Source: Victivallales bacterium (GTDB lineage Bacteria > Verrucomicrobiota > Lentisphaeria > Victivallales > UBA1829). From it: DNA of 45,577 nt. Positions 32,271 through 41,480 of the stretch are shown in pieces; position 1 is the stretch's first letter; each line of letters begins with the position of its first letter. The position numbers and the translations under genes were made by a program. The DNA is taken from positions 1-45,577 of the forward strand of contig JAEEQN010000025.1 in the NCBI GenBank assembly GCA_016285345.1. Reading direction: 5' to 3'. Under the pieces are notes generated by a model. It did not search any database and was not told the origin of the DNA. It saw nothing but the letters and a program-made list of their open reading frames with translations.

Positions 32271-32306
32271 ATAGCCACACCATGTGGCATTTGTCTTATT
32301 AATATA
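32271..32306 (-). promoter_or_regulatory. Promoter and palindromic operator of the double-MarR gene
   Basis: -10 TATATT at 32306-32301 (minus strand); the -35 is poor. Eleven bases downstream, covering the expected start site, is the palindrome ATAGCCACACCATGTGGCAT (32271-32290; GCCACA/TGTGGC around CCA). This is a good position for repression. Confidence 0.5.
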
Positions 32307-32637
32307 CAGCGGTGTCGAAAAAATAGAAATGCATTATTTAACACAATGCATGGATTATTTAATAAACAGGTTCTTTTCGATTCAACGAAATCAGCCTGAA
32401 AAGCAGACGATTGTACAAAAATGATGAAATAAACATCCGGTTTGATGAAATGCCAGACAAAAACAGGAAAGAAAGAAAAAAAGTCGTTTCATGTTTTTAA
32501 TATTTTAGATTTTATATTACATAAGCATATCTTTTTTTTGCTTTTGAGGCGAGATGTGTTCATTATAATCCTTTTTCATGTGTCGAAGCCCGGACGAATC
32601 GGAAAAGCGATGGCAAAACTCGGCGGATATGGTCCGT
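32307..32637. other. AT-rich intergenic stretch, no gene seen
   Basis: About 330 bases. ATTATTTAA occurs twice near 32334 and 32355, and GCATT/AATGC can pair at 32331-32349. Long A and T runs follow. No reading frame with a ribosome site is seen. Confidence 0.45.
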
Positions 32638-33261
32638 TCACGGCTCGCGGTCTGTCTGATTTCCGCCAGTGGCCTTGATAGCTCCCAGGCAATGAATCCT
32701 TACGACCCGGTTGCCGTCGGTTTCCGAAACCGTACGCAGCAGCTCGATGTAGGGGCGAACGAACTCAGGCCTGCGCTTGCCGAAAACACGAAATATCTCC
32801 GGCGCTTCCATCCGGACCCGGTCGTCACGATCATGCAGCAGTTCCGCAAACACGGACATGTAGTCCCGATACGGGTCCGGGGTGTTCGTTGCGATGTTCT
32901 CCGATGCCCAGATGAAGCTCAACCTCACCTTCGCTTCACGATCCGCGGCAAAACGGAACAAATCGGCCCAGTACGGCTCGATCAGATGAAAGTCGCCTCG
33001 ACCGATCCTGCCGAGCGCGTTGACCGCCCGTTCGCGCAAAAGAGGCTCCCCGCTGTCGAGGAACGAGGCGACAGCGGGAACACTGCCGCGAATGGAGGGG
33101 GGATGCTTCAGCCCCATTTCACCGAGCAGCCAGAGCGCCTTTGCCCTGATCCTGACGGAATCAAAGGAAAGAAGCGAAGAGACGTACGGGATGTTCCTTT
33201 CCCATTCGTCCCTGTTTTTCGTCAGCGATCCGAGCTCCTTGTACAGCTCAGTTTCGTTCAA
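32638..33261 (-). CDS. HEAT-repeat protein
   Basis: A 207-aa helical repeat protein. Repeats of the HEAT/PBS-lyase type can be read as helix pairs at VRIRAKALWLLGEMG, LLRERAVNALGRIGRGD, EAKVRLSFIWASENIA, DRVRMEAPEIFRVFGKRR and NRVVRIHCLGAIKATGG, about 30-37 residues apart. Such proteins bind other proteins; the partner is not known. There is no signal peptide, so it is cytoplasmic. The only start in frame after the upstream stop is TTG 33261, with AAGG about 11 bases before it. It follows the flavodoxin-peroxidase gene by 40 bases in the same direction and may be cotranscribed. Confidence 0.75.
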   Translation of the reverse strand: MNETELYKELGSLTKNRDEWERNIPYVSSLLSFDSVRIRAKALWLLGEMGLKHPPSIRGSVPAVASFLDSGEPLLRERAVNALGRIGRGDFHLIEPYWADLFRFAADREAKVRLSFIWASENIATNTPDPYRDYMSVFAELLHDRDDRVRMEAPEIFRVFGKRRPEFVRPYIELLRTVSETDGNRVVRIHCLGAIKATGGNQTDREP

Positions 33262-33301
33262 TTGAACTTGACCTTCAGCCGGAATCTATGAAATGGAACG
33301 C

Positions 33302-34375
33302 TTATTTCTGCTCCAGCTGGGATTTGATGAGTTTTTCGAGCTCGTCCAGGCTGTCGCCGGATTCAAAGCGTTTCACGACCTTGCCGTTGCGGTCGACGAG
33401 GAACTTCGTGAAGTTCCAGCGGATGTCCGCCTTGTTCGTTTCCTCCTTCAGGAACTTGTACAGCGGGATCTGCTTGTCGCCGTTCACGTCGCACTTCGTC
33501 ATCCGCGGGAACGTGGTGCTGTAGCGCGAGGTGCAGAATGTGTTGATCTCTTCATCGCTGCCGGGCGCCTGCCCGCCGAACTGGTTGCAGGGGATGTCGA
33601 TGAGCTCGAAGCCCCGGTCATGGTATTCCTTGTAGAGCTTTTCGAGGCGTTCGTATTGCGGCGTGAATCCGCAGCGCGTGGCCGTGTTCACCACGAGCAC
33701 GACCTTGCCCTTGAAATCGGCGGTCTTGACTTCTTTGCCGTCCCAGGATTTGAGCTCGAATCCGTAGAAACCGGATGCCGCCGCTTCTTTTGTGATCGCA
33801 AGCGCGGATTCGATCCAGTCGTTAATCTCCTTGTCCGCCTGACGGACATTGGCCCCACGGATGGCCTTCGCCGGAAGCACGGCTTTTGCCTTCTCGGCGA
33901 TCTTCTTCGTATCGCGTTCGCAGTTCTGCATGCCGCCGCTGCCGTAGGTGAAGAACGGAATCACGGTCTTGCCCGCGAGGTCGGCGGAGGCCAGGAAACT
34001 CGCCGCCGGAGGCGCGATCGTGCCGAACCAGTTCGGGGAACCGATGAAGATGACGTCGTACTTCTTGAAATCGACGGGTTCGTTCGCGAGTTCGGGGCGG
34101 ATGCCGTCGCGGATCTCCTTCTGCGCCTGCGCCAGGCATGCGTTGTAGTCCTTCGGATAGGCATTCTTCGGCTTGATCTCAAGCAGTTCGCCGCCTGTCG
34201 CCTTCTGAATCTGTTCGGCTGCATACTTCGTATTGCCGGATTCACTCCAGGTGTAATATGCCACAAGAATACGGCCGGATTTGACGGATATCTTTTCGGG
34301 CGCATCCGCGGCGAACGAACTGAGAACAACCGCAAACGCGGCGAACGTGACGGCGAACATTTTCCGGAACAGCAT
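33302..34375 (-). CDS. Exported flavodoxin - glutathione peroxidase fusion
   Basis: A 357-aa protein in three parts. A signal peptide (about residues 1-23, ending SSFAAD) is followed by a flavodoxin domain (about 34-195: ILVAYYTWSESGNTKYAAEQ for FMN phosphate, IFIGSPNWFGTIAPP and FFTYGSGGMQ loops), then a complete glutathione-peroxidase domain (about 205-355). The peroxidase has the Cys of NTATRCGFTPQYE, Gln in PCNQFGGQAPG, Trp-Asn in IRWNFTKFLVD, so the catalytic tetrad is present. Both domains usually work in the cytoplasm; here both are exported. The flavodoxin half may pass electrons to the peroxidase. AGGAGG precedes the ATG. Promoter at 34426-34453. Confidence 0.88.
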   Translation of the reverse strand: MLFRKMFAVTFAAFAVVLSSFAADAPEKISVKSGRILVAYYTWSESGNTKYAAEQIQKATGGELLEIKPKNAYPKDYNACLAQAQKEIRDGIRPELANEPVDFKKYDVIFIGSPNWFGTIAPPAASFLASADLAGKTVIPFFTYGSGGMQNCERDTKKIAEKAKAVLPAKAIRGANVRQADKEINDWIESALAITKEAAASGFYGFELKSWDGKEVKTADFKGKVVLVVNTATRCGFTPQYERLEKLYKEYHDRGFELIDIPCNQFGGQAPGSDEEINTFCTSRYSTTFPRMTKCDVNGDKQIPLYKFLKEETNKADIRWNFTKFLVDRNGKVVKRFESGDSLDELEKLIKSQLEQK

Positions 34376-34425
34376 AACAACCTCCTGTTTTGTTAAAAAG
34401 ACACGATGTAATAATCGACTGTTTT

Positions 34426-34453
34426 AATATACTTTCAGTCGAAACATTTTCAA
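34426..34453 (-). promoter_or_regulatory. Promoter of the flavodoxin-peroxidase gene
   Basis: TTGAAA (34453-34448), a 16-base spacer and TATATT (34431-34426) on the minus strand. Confidence 0.65.
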
Positions 34454-34484
34454 ATAAAGAAATGAAAAAAAGAAAACTGCAAGC

Positions 34485-35009
34485 TCACCAGATGTCCTGA
34501 TGAATGATCGTGGGATCCCATTTGTCCTTCACCGCCGCAGGGACGGCAGGATAGCCGAACGGGATCAGGCAGAACGGCTCAATACCGTCAGGGAGACGCA
34601 GGGCGTCCTTGAGGATGCGGATGCGTTCGGAGATGGGATGCACGCCGGTCCAGACCGCTCCGAGACCGAGCGCGTGAACAGCCAGCAGGAAGTTTTCGGT
34701 CGCGGCCGCCGCGTCCTGGATCCAGTATTCCCGCGCCTCGCCGGGGAGAGCTTTGTCGAGTACGCCGCAGATCACGACAGCGACGGGCGCGGTGGCGGTC
34801 ATCTTCGCGTTGGGCAGGCTGTCCCCGAGCTTTTCGAGCAGGGCGCGGTCGCGGATGACGACGAACGACCACGGCTGAGAATTCTTCGCCGAGGGAGCCG
34901 CCATAGCGGCCTTCAGGAGCGTTTCGACCGTCTCGTCGGAAACGGGCTTGTCCTGGAACGCGCGGATGCTCGTGCGCGTCATGATGAGTTGAATGAGGTC
35001 GTTGTTCAT
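34485..35009 (-). CDS. Nitroreductase family protein
   Basis: A 174-aa FMN enzyme. The family opening TRTSIRAFQDKPVSDETVETLL with RTSIR for FMN phosphate is at about residues 11-32. PSAKNSQPWSFVVI and the later AAAATENFLLAVHALGLGAVW (about 100-120) complete the pattern, and the end has IPFGYP. Substrates could be quinones, flavins or nitro compounds. AAAGGAG precedes the ATG. It lies 15 bases after the flavodoxin/ferredoxin gene, so the two probably form a redox pair on one transcript. Confidence 0.92.
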   Translation of the reverse strand: MNNDLIQLIMTRTSIRAFQDKPVSDETVETLLKAAMAAPSAKNSQPWSFVVIRDRALLEKLGDSLPNAKMTATAPVAVVICGVLDKALPGEAREYWIQDAAAATENFLLAVHALGLGAVWTGVHPISERIRILKDALRLPDGIEPFCLIPFGYPAVPAAVKDKWDPTIIHQDIW

Positions 35010-35024
35010 GGCCCGGCTCCTTTC

Positions 35025-35813
35025 TCAGCGGCAGATCTTCAGGATCATATCCTCGGCCTTGACGGCGGGATGGTGGTAGCGTTTGTACTTCAGCGTGACC
35101 TTGCGGAACTGGATGGCCTCCTTCGGGCACCACTGGAGACAGCCGAGGCAGTGCTCGCAGTGTCCGTGCCAGGTGGGGATGCCGTTCATCATGATGATGT
35201 TGGAGTCCGGACAGATCTTCTCGCAGAGGCCGCAGGAATCGCACTTGTCGGTGACCCAGAAATAACGGTCATAGTTCGAGAGGAATGCGACGGCCTTCTG
35301 CGCCACGGCGTCGCCGAAGACGTCGAACGGGAACACGTGCAGGAGCGCCTCGGTCTTGCGTTTCTTCACGGCGCGCACGGCGTACACGATGTCGCGGGAC
35401 GCCTTCGCGAAGAGCTTTTCCATGCGGTTTTCGGAGGCCGGGATGGAGCGCGGGATGTAGTTGGACGGCATGGTGAGGCTGAACGAGATCGCGAGCTTGA
35501 TGTCGCGTTCCTTCAGGAGCGCCTCCAGGATGTACGCCGCGGAGCCTTTCATGCCGCCGCAGGTGCACAGCGAGTAGACGTATTTTCCGCTCCCCTTCAC
35601 GATCCGGGAGATGAATTTCTGGACGATCCCCGGCAGGCCGAAGCAGTACACGGGGAAGAAGATGCCTACGGTGTCCGCGCCGGAGAAGTCGACCTCTCCG
35701 GCACGGTCGAGGTCGGCGATGGAGCAGAGTTCCGTGTCGCCGAGCTTCGCCGCGAATTCGCGCGCGGCCGCCAGGGTGTTGCCGGTCGATGAAAAGTAGT
35801 AGATTCTGTTCAT
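35025..35813 (-). CDS. EFR1-type flavodoxin/[4Fe-4S] ferredoxin
   Basis: A 262-aa electron carrier. An N-terminal flavodoxin-like domain (IYYFSSTGNTLAAAREFA at residues 4-21, VGIFFPVYCFGLPGIVQ near 49-65) is followed by a helical linker and a two-cluster ferredoxin (CDSCGLCEKICP and CEHCLGCLQWCP, about 190-232). This is the EFR1 family layout. It would pass electrons from ferredoxin to a flavoprotein, probably the adjacent nitroreductase. GCGAGG stands before the ATG. It lies 66 bases after korBC, so it may share the kor transcript. Confidence 0.9.
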   Translation of the reverse strand: MNRIYYFSSTGNTLAAAREFAAKLGDTELCSIADLDRAGEVDFSGADTVGIFFPVYCFGLPGIVQKFISRIVKGSGKYVYSLCTCGGMKGSAAYILEALLKERDIKLAISFSLTMPSNYIPRSIPASENRMEKLFAKASRDIVYAVRAVKKRKTEALLHVFPFDVFGDAVAQKAVAFLSNYDRYFWVTDKCDSCGLCEKICPDSNIIMMNGIPTWHGHCEHCLGCLQWCPKEAIQFRKVTLKYKRYHHPAVKAEDMILKICR

Positions 35814-35879
35814 GGACGCCTCGCTTTCATCTCGTGGAATCGTGAATGATGAGGGGAGTGATATGGTTCGGATTCAGGT

Positions 35880-37364
<1,485 letters not shown>

Positions 37365-37366
37365 GA

Positions 37367-38431
37367 TCACTTTCCTCCTTTGATCGCATCCATCGTGCGG
37401 TTCACGATTTCTTCCACGGTCGGCACGTTGCCGCCCATGCGGTTGATGAGGGAGACGGGGCGCGCGCACTCGATGGCGAGGCGGACATCGTCGATCATCT
37501 GGCCGTTGCTCATTTCGACGGAGAAGAACTGCTTCACGCCGTTTTTGACGGCCTTGCGGAGCGCGTTTTCGGGGAACGGGAAGAGGGTTTTCGGACGGAC
37601 GAGGCCGATCTTCACGCCCTGCTTGCGGAGCTCGTCCACGGCGGAACGCGCCATGCGCGAGGCGATGCCGTAGGCAACGAACGCGTATTCCGCGTCGTCC
37701 ATCATGAACTCCTCGACGAGCTGTTCCTTGGCGCGGATCTCGTCGTACTTGCGGTTGAGGCGGCGGTTCGTCTCTTCGAGGTCGACCGGGTCCATGTAGA
37801 TGGAGCTGATCCAGTTGTCTGCGCTGACGTCGCGGTCGAGCGACCAGGCGGGCGGCATGCGGCGCGGACGGGGTTCCGGCAGCTCAAGCTTTTCCATCAT
37901 CTGGCCGATCATGCCGTCGGTGAGGACGTAGACCGGGGTGCGGTATTTGTCGGCGAGGTCGAACGCGAGCATGGTCAGGTCGCACATCTCCTGCACGGAG
38001 CCGGGGGAGAGCACGATGCAGCGGTAGCCGCCGTGTCCGCCGCCCTTCACGACCTGGTTGTAGTCCGCCTGTTCGGGGGAGATGTTGCCGAGGCCGGGGC
38101 CGCCGCGCATCACGTCGACGATGACGCAGGGCAGTTCGGCGGTGGCGATGTAGGAGACGCCTTCCTGTTTGAGGCTGATGCCGAGGCCGCTGGACGCGGT
38201 CATGACTCGTTTGCCGGCGGCGGAAGCACCCATCACCATGTTGATGGAGGCGATTTCGCATTCGGCCTGGATGAAGACGCGGCCCATGGCCGGGAAAAGA
38301 CGGGCGGAGGCGTGGGCGATCTCGCTGGCGGGCGTGATCGGGTATCCGAAGTAGCATTCGCATCCGGCGAGCAGGGCGCCGTACACGGCCGCCTCGTTGC
38401 CTTTCAGAAGCACGCGGTTGGTTCGGTTCAT
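37367..38431 (-). CDS. 2-oxoacid:ferredoxin oxidoreductase alpha subunit
   Basis: A 354-aa pyrimidine-binding/transketolase-C subunit. Landmarks: [20 protein letters not shown] and [13 protein letters not shown] (about residues 8-40), [26 protein letters not shown] (split over about 58-84) and a C-terminal domain with [16 protein letters not shown]. It pairs with the beta-gamma fusion 2 bases downstream and the KorD-like ferredoxin 15 bases upstream. AAAGGAG precedes the ATG. Fusion of the N- and C-domains in one chain without the gamma part is the Kor/Vor pattern. Confidence 0.92.
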   Translation of the reverse strand: MNRTNRVLLKGNEAAVYGALLAGCECYFGYPITPASEIAHASARLFPAMGRVFIQAECEIASINMVMGASAAGKRVMTASSGLGISLKQEGVSYIATAELPCVIVDVMRGGPGLGNISPEQADYNQVVKGGGHGGYRCIVLSPGSVQEMCDLTMLAFDLADKYRTPVYVLTDGMIGQMMEKLELPEPRPRRMPPAWSLDRDVSADNWISSIYMDPVDLEETNRRLNRKYDEIRAKEQLVEEFMMDDAEYAFVAYGIASRMARSAVDELRKQGVKIGLVRPKTLFPFPENALRKAVKNGVKQFFSVEMSNGQMIDDVRLAIECARPVSLINRMGGNVPTVEEIVNRTMDAIKGGK

Positions 38432-38446
38432 TTCAGGATTCTCCTT

Positions 38447-38683
38447 TCAGTCTTCCGTGATCTCGACGATCGTGATCGCGCCGGGTTCCGGGCAGCTGTA
38501 GTAGCACGCGCCGCAGCCGATGCAGCCTTCGCCGGCGTAGACGGCGGCGGGGAAGCCCATCATGTTGATGGCGTCGCCGAGTTTGAGGAGGGAACGCGGA
38601 CACGCCTCGACGCAGCGGGAACAGCCCTTGCATTCGTCGAACGCGATGTCGCAGCGGAATGTCTTTTTCGGTTTCGTTTCCAT
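38447..38683 (-). CDS. 2-oxoacid:ferredoxin oxidoreductase delta subunit (2[4Fe-4S])
   Basis: A 78-aa ferredoxin with CKGCSRCVEACP and CIGCGACYYSCP (about residues 18-29 and 54-65). It is the first gene of korD-korA-korBC and carries electrons out of the oxidoreductase. AAGGAC precedes the ATG. The promoter is at 38720-38748. Confidence 0.9.
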   Translation of the reverse strand: METKPKKTFRCDIAFDECKGCSRCVEACPRSLLKLGDAINMMGFPAAVYAGEGCIGCGACYYSCPEPGAITIVEITED

Positions 38684-38719
38684 GAGCAGTGTCCTTTCTC
38701 AAAAAAACATGGAGCATAT

Positions 38720-38748
38720 AATATACACGCGGACGCGCATAAAGTCAA
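38720..38748 (-). promoter_or_regulatory. Promoter of the kor operon
   Basis: TTGACT (38748-38743), a 17-base spacer and TATATT (38725-38720) on the minus strand. The leader is about 30 bases. Confidence 0.75.
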
Positions 38749-38887
38749 CTGCCATTTGCGTTTACTCCGTTATTATCCTGAGATTCTGGACGGATACGGA
38801 CAGTACGGACCGGACTGAAACGCCGGAAGACGATCCGCGTTTTTCCCCCTTTTTTCGTGTTTTTTCGGCGTTGTCCGCGATTTCGAT

Positions 38888-38915
38888 TTGCATTTTCCAT
38901 GAAAGCGGCTATATT
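38888..38915 (+). promoter_or_regulatory. Promoter of tRNA-Gln
   Basis: TTGCAT at 38888-38893, a 16-base spacer and TATATT at 38910-38915, 15 bases before the tRNA. Confidence 0.65.
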
Positions 38916-38929
38916 AATATTTCATTCAC

Positions 38930-39003
38930 TGCCCGTTGGTGTAATGGTAGCACAAGTGATTCTGGTTCATTTAGTCTAGGTTCGAGTCCTGGACGGGCAG
39001 CCA
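38930..39003 (+). tRNA. tRNA-Gln (CTG)
   Basis: A 74-nt cloverleaf: acceptor TGCCCGT/ACGGGCA, discriminator G, encoded CCA. The anticodon loop TTCTGGT between AGTGA and TCATT gives CTG. The T-arm CTAGG-TTCGAGT-CCTGG is sound. It reads CAG; a TTG isoacceptor should exist elsewhere. Confidence 0.95.
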
Positions 39004-39018
39004 CCTTGGAGTATGACG

Positions 39019-39050
39019 GCGAACGCGTTTCCGATGCGTCCGCTTTTTTT
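39019..39050 (+). terminator. Terminator of tRNA-Gln
   Basis: GCG-A-ACGC (39019-39026) pairs with GCGT-C-CGC (39036-39043) around one mismatch, followed by T7 (39044-39050). Confidence 0.75.
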
Positions 39051-39095
39051 GTGTCCGGATATCGGGTATTCTCTTCTTTTCACCCTCAAGACCAT

Positions 39096-39136
39096 GAAAA
39101 AGCCGCCCCGGGCCGTTTGACCGGCGGGGGGCGGCT
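39096..39136 (-). terminator. Terminator of the double GH43 gene
   Basis: AGCCGCCCC (minus strand, 39136-39128) pairs with GGGGCGGCT (39109-39101), with further GC pairs inside, followed by TTTTT (39100-39096). Confidence 0.85.
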
Positions 39137-39175
39137 GTGCGTTTGCAGGATAATCGCGTCTGAAACGCTCCGGGA

Positions 39176-41347
39176 TTACTTGACCGGTTCCTGAATTCCT
39201 TCGTTCGTCTGGCGGACGGGCTTGATCGTGCCGTCTTCGTTGAAGAACATCTCGTCCACGCAGACCGCGCGGCGTCCGAGCGCGCCGCCTTCGCCGTTGA
39301 TGGAGAGTGCGGCGTTGTGGTAGAAGAGGAACGTGCGTCCCTTGAAATCGACCACGGCGGGATGGATGGTGAAGCTGTTGCGCGCGGAGCCGGTGACCTG
39401 TCCGCGGTACGTCCACGGGCCGGTGATCTTCTCGGCGGTGGCGTAGGCGATGACCTCGTTGCCCTGCGGATTTTTGTGGTTGGCTTCGTCGCCGTAGGTG
39501 CGCGACGCGTAGATGCAGTAGTAGAGGCCGTTGCGCTTGTAGAGCCAGGGGCCTTCCTCGTAGCTCCGCATCTTCAGGTCGGTGATCTCGCCGTCGAGCT
39601 CGAGCATGTTGTCTTTCAGCTTGGCGAGATAGCAGTTGCCGTTGCCCCAGCAAAGCCAGGCGGTGCCGTCGTCGTCGATGAGGCAGGTCGGGTCGATGTC
39701 GTGCCAGCCCATGAAGCCGCTGGTCAGGTTGTCGGTGACCACGGGTTTTTCATAGGTTTTCCAGGGGCCGATCGGGTTGTCGGAGGTAGCGACGTTGATG
39801 GACTGTCCGCCGTACTTGTCGTTGCGGATGGTGACGTACCAGTAGTAGGTGTCGCCCTTCTTCACGACCTGCGCGGCCCAGCAGGTGTTCTTCTGGCCGT
39901 AGGGGAAGTCGGTGGAGGTGAGCACGTCGCCGTAGGACTTCCAGTTCACGAGGTCCTTGGTGGAATAGGCGCGCCACGCCTTGATCGTGAACATCTCGCG
40001 TCCGTGTGCGTCGTCATGTCCGGCGTAGAGGTACAGCGTGTCGCCGACGACGAGCGCTGCCGGGTCGGCGGTCCAGACGTCCTTGAAGAGCGGGTTGCCC
40101 GTCGTCTTGACGTCGACAGGGTTGGTCATCGTGCCGCCCGCGGATTCCGCGTTAGCCGCGCCGCCGAAGATGCCTTCCTTGGTCATCACGATGGGCTTCA
40201 TGGTGCCATCGGCGTTGTACTCGAGCTTGTCGATGCAGACGGAGCGGTTGTAGCTGCCGCCGCCGGGGAGTGTGCCGTCGTGGTAGAAGAAATACCACTG
40301 GCCGTTGAACTGCGCGATGCCGGGGTGGTTCGTGCTGGTGTTCTTGTTGCCGTCGCAAAGGATGCCCTTCGCCTCGAAATGGCCGTCGATGCTGTCGGCC
40401 ATGGCGTAGGCGATGCGCTCAGGCATGAAGCCGGAGGCGTAGGTGAGGTAATACTTGCCGTTGTACTTGTGGATCCAGGGACCCTCGGTGAAGCGGTACT
40501 GCTTCCAGTCGACGTCGAGGCTCTTCACCGGGCCGTCGAGCTCGATCATGTTTTCCTTGAGCTTGGCGTAGTAGCAATGGCCGTTGCCCCAGATGAGGTA
40601 CGCCTGGCCGTCGTCGTCGATCAGGACGGTCGGGTCGATGCACGCCCAGGAGTGCTGGGTGGCGAAGCAGTCTTCCGGCTTCACGAGCTGCTTGCCGATG
40701 GCGTCCTTGTAGGGGCCTTCCGGCTTGTCGGCGACCGCGACGCCGATGCCCGCGCCGTTGGTACTGGTGTAGAGATAGTATTTGCCGTTGCGCGCGATCA
40801 TCTGCGCGGCGTAGGCGGTGTGCGTGGTGTCCCACTTGAAGTCGGAAACAGGGATCGGGGCGGGCCATTCCGTCCAGGTCTTCATGTCCTTCGTGGAGAA
40901 GAGGCACCAGTCCTTCATGGTGTAGTTCGGGTTCGGACGGCCGTTCTCGGCGGTGTGGTCGTGGCTGGTGATGAGCCAGAGCGTGTCGCCGATCACGACG
41001 GGCGCGGGGTCCGCGGTGTATTTGTGCTTGAAAACGGGGTTGTCGACCGGCTTGTATTCGCCGATGGGCTTCACGTCGCCTGTGGCGGAAGCGGCGGGCT
41101 GGGCGGCTTCGGGCTGCGGACGCTGACCGCGCTGACCGCGCTGGCCGCCGAACTGGCCGCCGCCGAACTGGGCTCCGTCGGGACGCTGACGGCGCGGGCC
41201 CTGCTGTCCGGGCTGGGCGTTTTCGCCCTGCTGGCGCTGACGGCGCGGACGCTGCTGTTGCTGCTGGTCCTGGGCCGCGAGCTGGACCGCCGTTGCGGAC
41301 AGCGCGATCGCGGACAGGATGAGGAGGGTACGTTTGAGGGAGAACAT
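39176..41347 (-). CDS. Secreted protein with two GH43 domains
   Basis: A 723-aa exported enzyme. A signal peptide (about residues 1-25) is followed by a 65-residue Gln/Arg/Gly-rich linker, then two GH43 propellers (about 98-400 and 420-720). Each has its three catalytic acids: unit 1 in YTADPAPVVIGD, CIDPTVLIDDDG and EGPWIHKYNG; unit 2 in WTADPAALVVGD, DIDPTCLIDDDG and EGPWLYKRNG. Each unit ends in the same NRSVCID.../RRAVCVDEMFFNEDGTIKP blade closure. GH43 enzymes remove arabinose or xylose from arabinan and arabinoxylan. The order symporter - double GH43, with araA upstream, suggests an arabinose locus. AAAGGAGA precedes the ATG. No promoter is seen in the 133-base gap, so some transcription may read through from the symporter. 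Confidence 0.9.
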   Translation of the reverse strand: MFSLKRTLLILSAIALSATAVQLAAQDQQQQQRPRRQRQQGENAQPGQQGPRRQRPDGAQFGGGQFGGQRGQRGQRPQPEAAQPAASATGDVKPIGEYKPVDNPVFKHKYTADPAPVVIGDTLWLITSHDHTAENGRPNPNYTMKDWCLFSTKDMKTWTEWPAPIPVSDFKWDTTHTAYAAQMIARNGKYYLYTSTNGAGIGVAVADKPEGPYKDAIGKQLVKPEDCFATQHSWACIDPTVLIDDDGQAYLIWGNGHCYYAKLKENMIELDGPVKSLDVDWKQYRFTEGPWIHKYNGKYYLTYASGFMPERIAYAMADSIDGHFEAKGILCDGNKNTSTNHPGIAQFNGQWYFFYHDGTLPGGGSYNRSVCIDKLEYNADGTMKPIVMTKEGIFGGAANAESAGGTMTNPVDVKTTGNPLFKDVWTADPAALVVGDTLYLYAGHDDAHGREMFTIKAWRAYSTKDLVNWKSYGDVLTSTDFPYGQKNTCWAAQVVKKGDTYYWYVTIRNDKYGGQSINVATSDNPIGPWKTYEKPVVTDNLTSGFMGWHDIDPTCLIDDDGTAWLCWGNGNCYLAKLKDNMLELDGEITDLKMRSYEEGPWLYKRNGLYYCIYASRTYGDEANHKNPQGNEVIAYATAEKITGPWTYRGQVTGSARNSFTIHPAVVDFKGRTFLFYHNAALSINGEGGALGRRAVCVDEMFFNEDGTIKPVRQTNEGIQEPVK

Positions 41348-41413
41348 AACAGGGGATCTCCTTTCTGTTCGGTTGAATGGAATCGGATGATGTGATTGTT
41401 TTTGGTTCAGGCT

Positions 41414-41445
41414 AAAACGGGCGTCCGAAACGAGTCCGGACGCCC
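41414..41445 (-). terminator. Terminator after the symporter gene
   Basis: GGGCGTCCG (minus strand, 41445-41437) pairs with CGGACGCCC (41427-41419), followed by GTTTTAG. The U-run is short, so partial read-through to the GH43 gene is likely. Confidence 0.7.
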
Positions 41446-41480
41446 GGGATGCCCTTGGCGGGTCTGGTCAGACGAACTGA

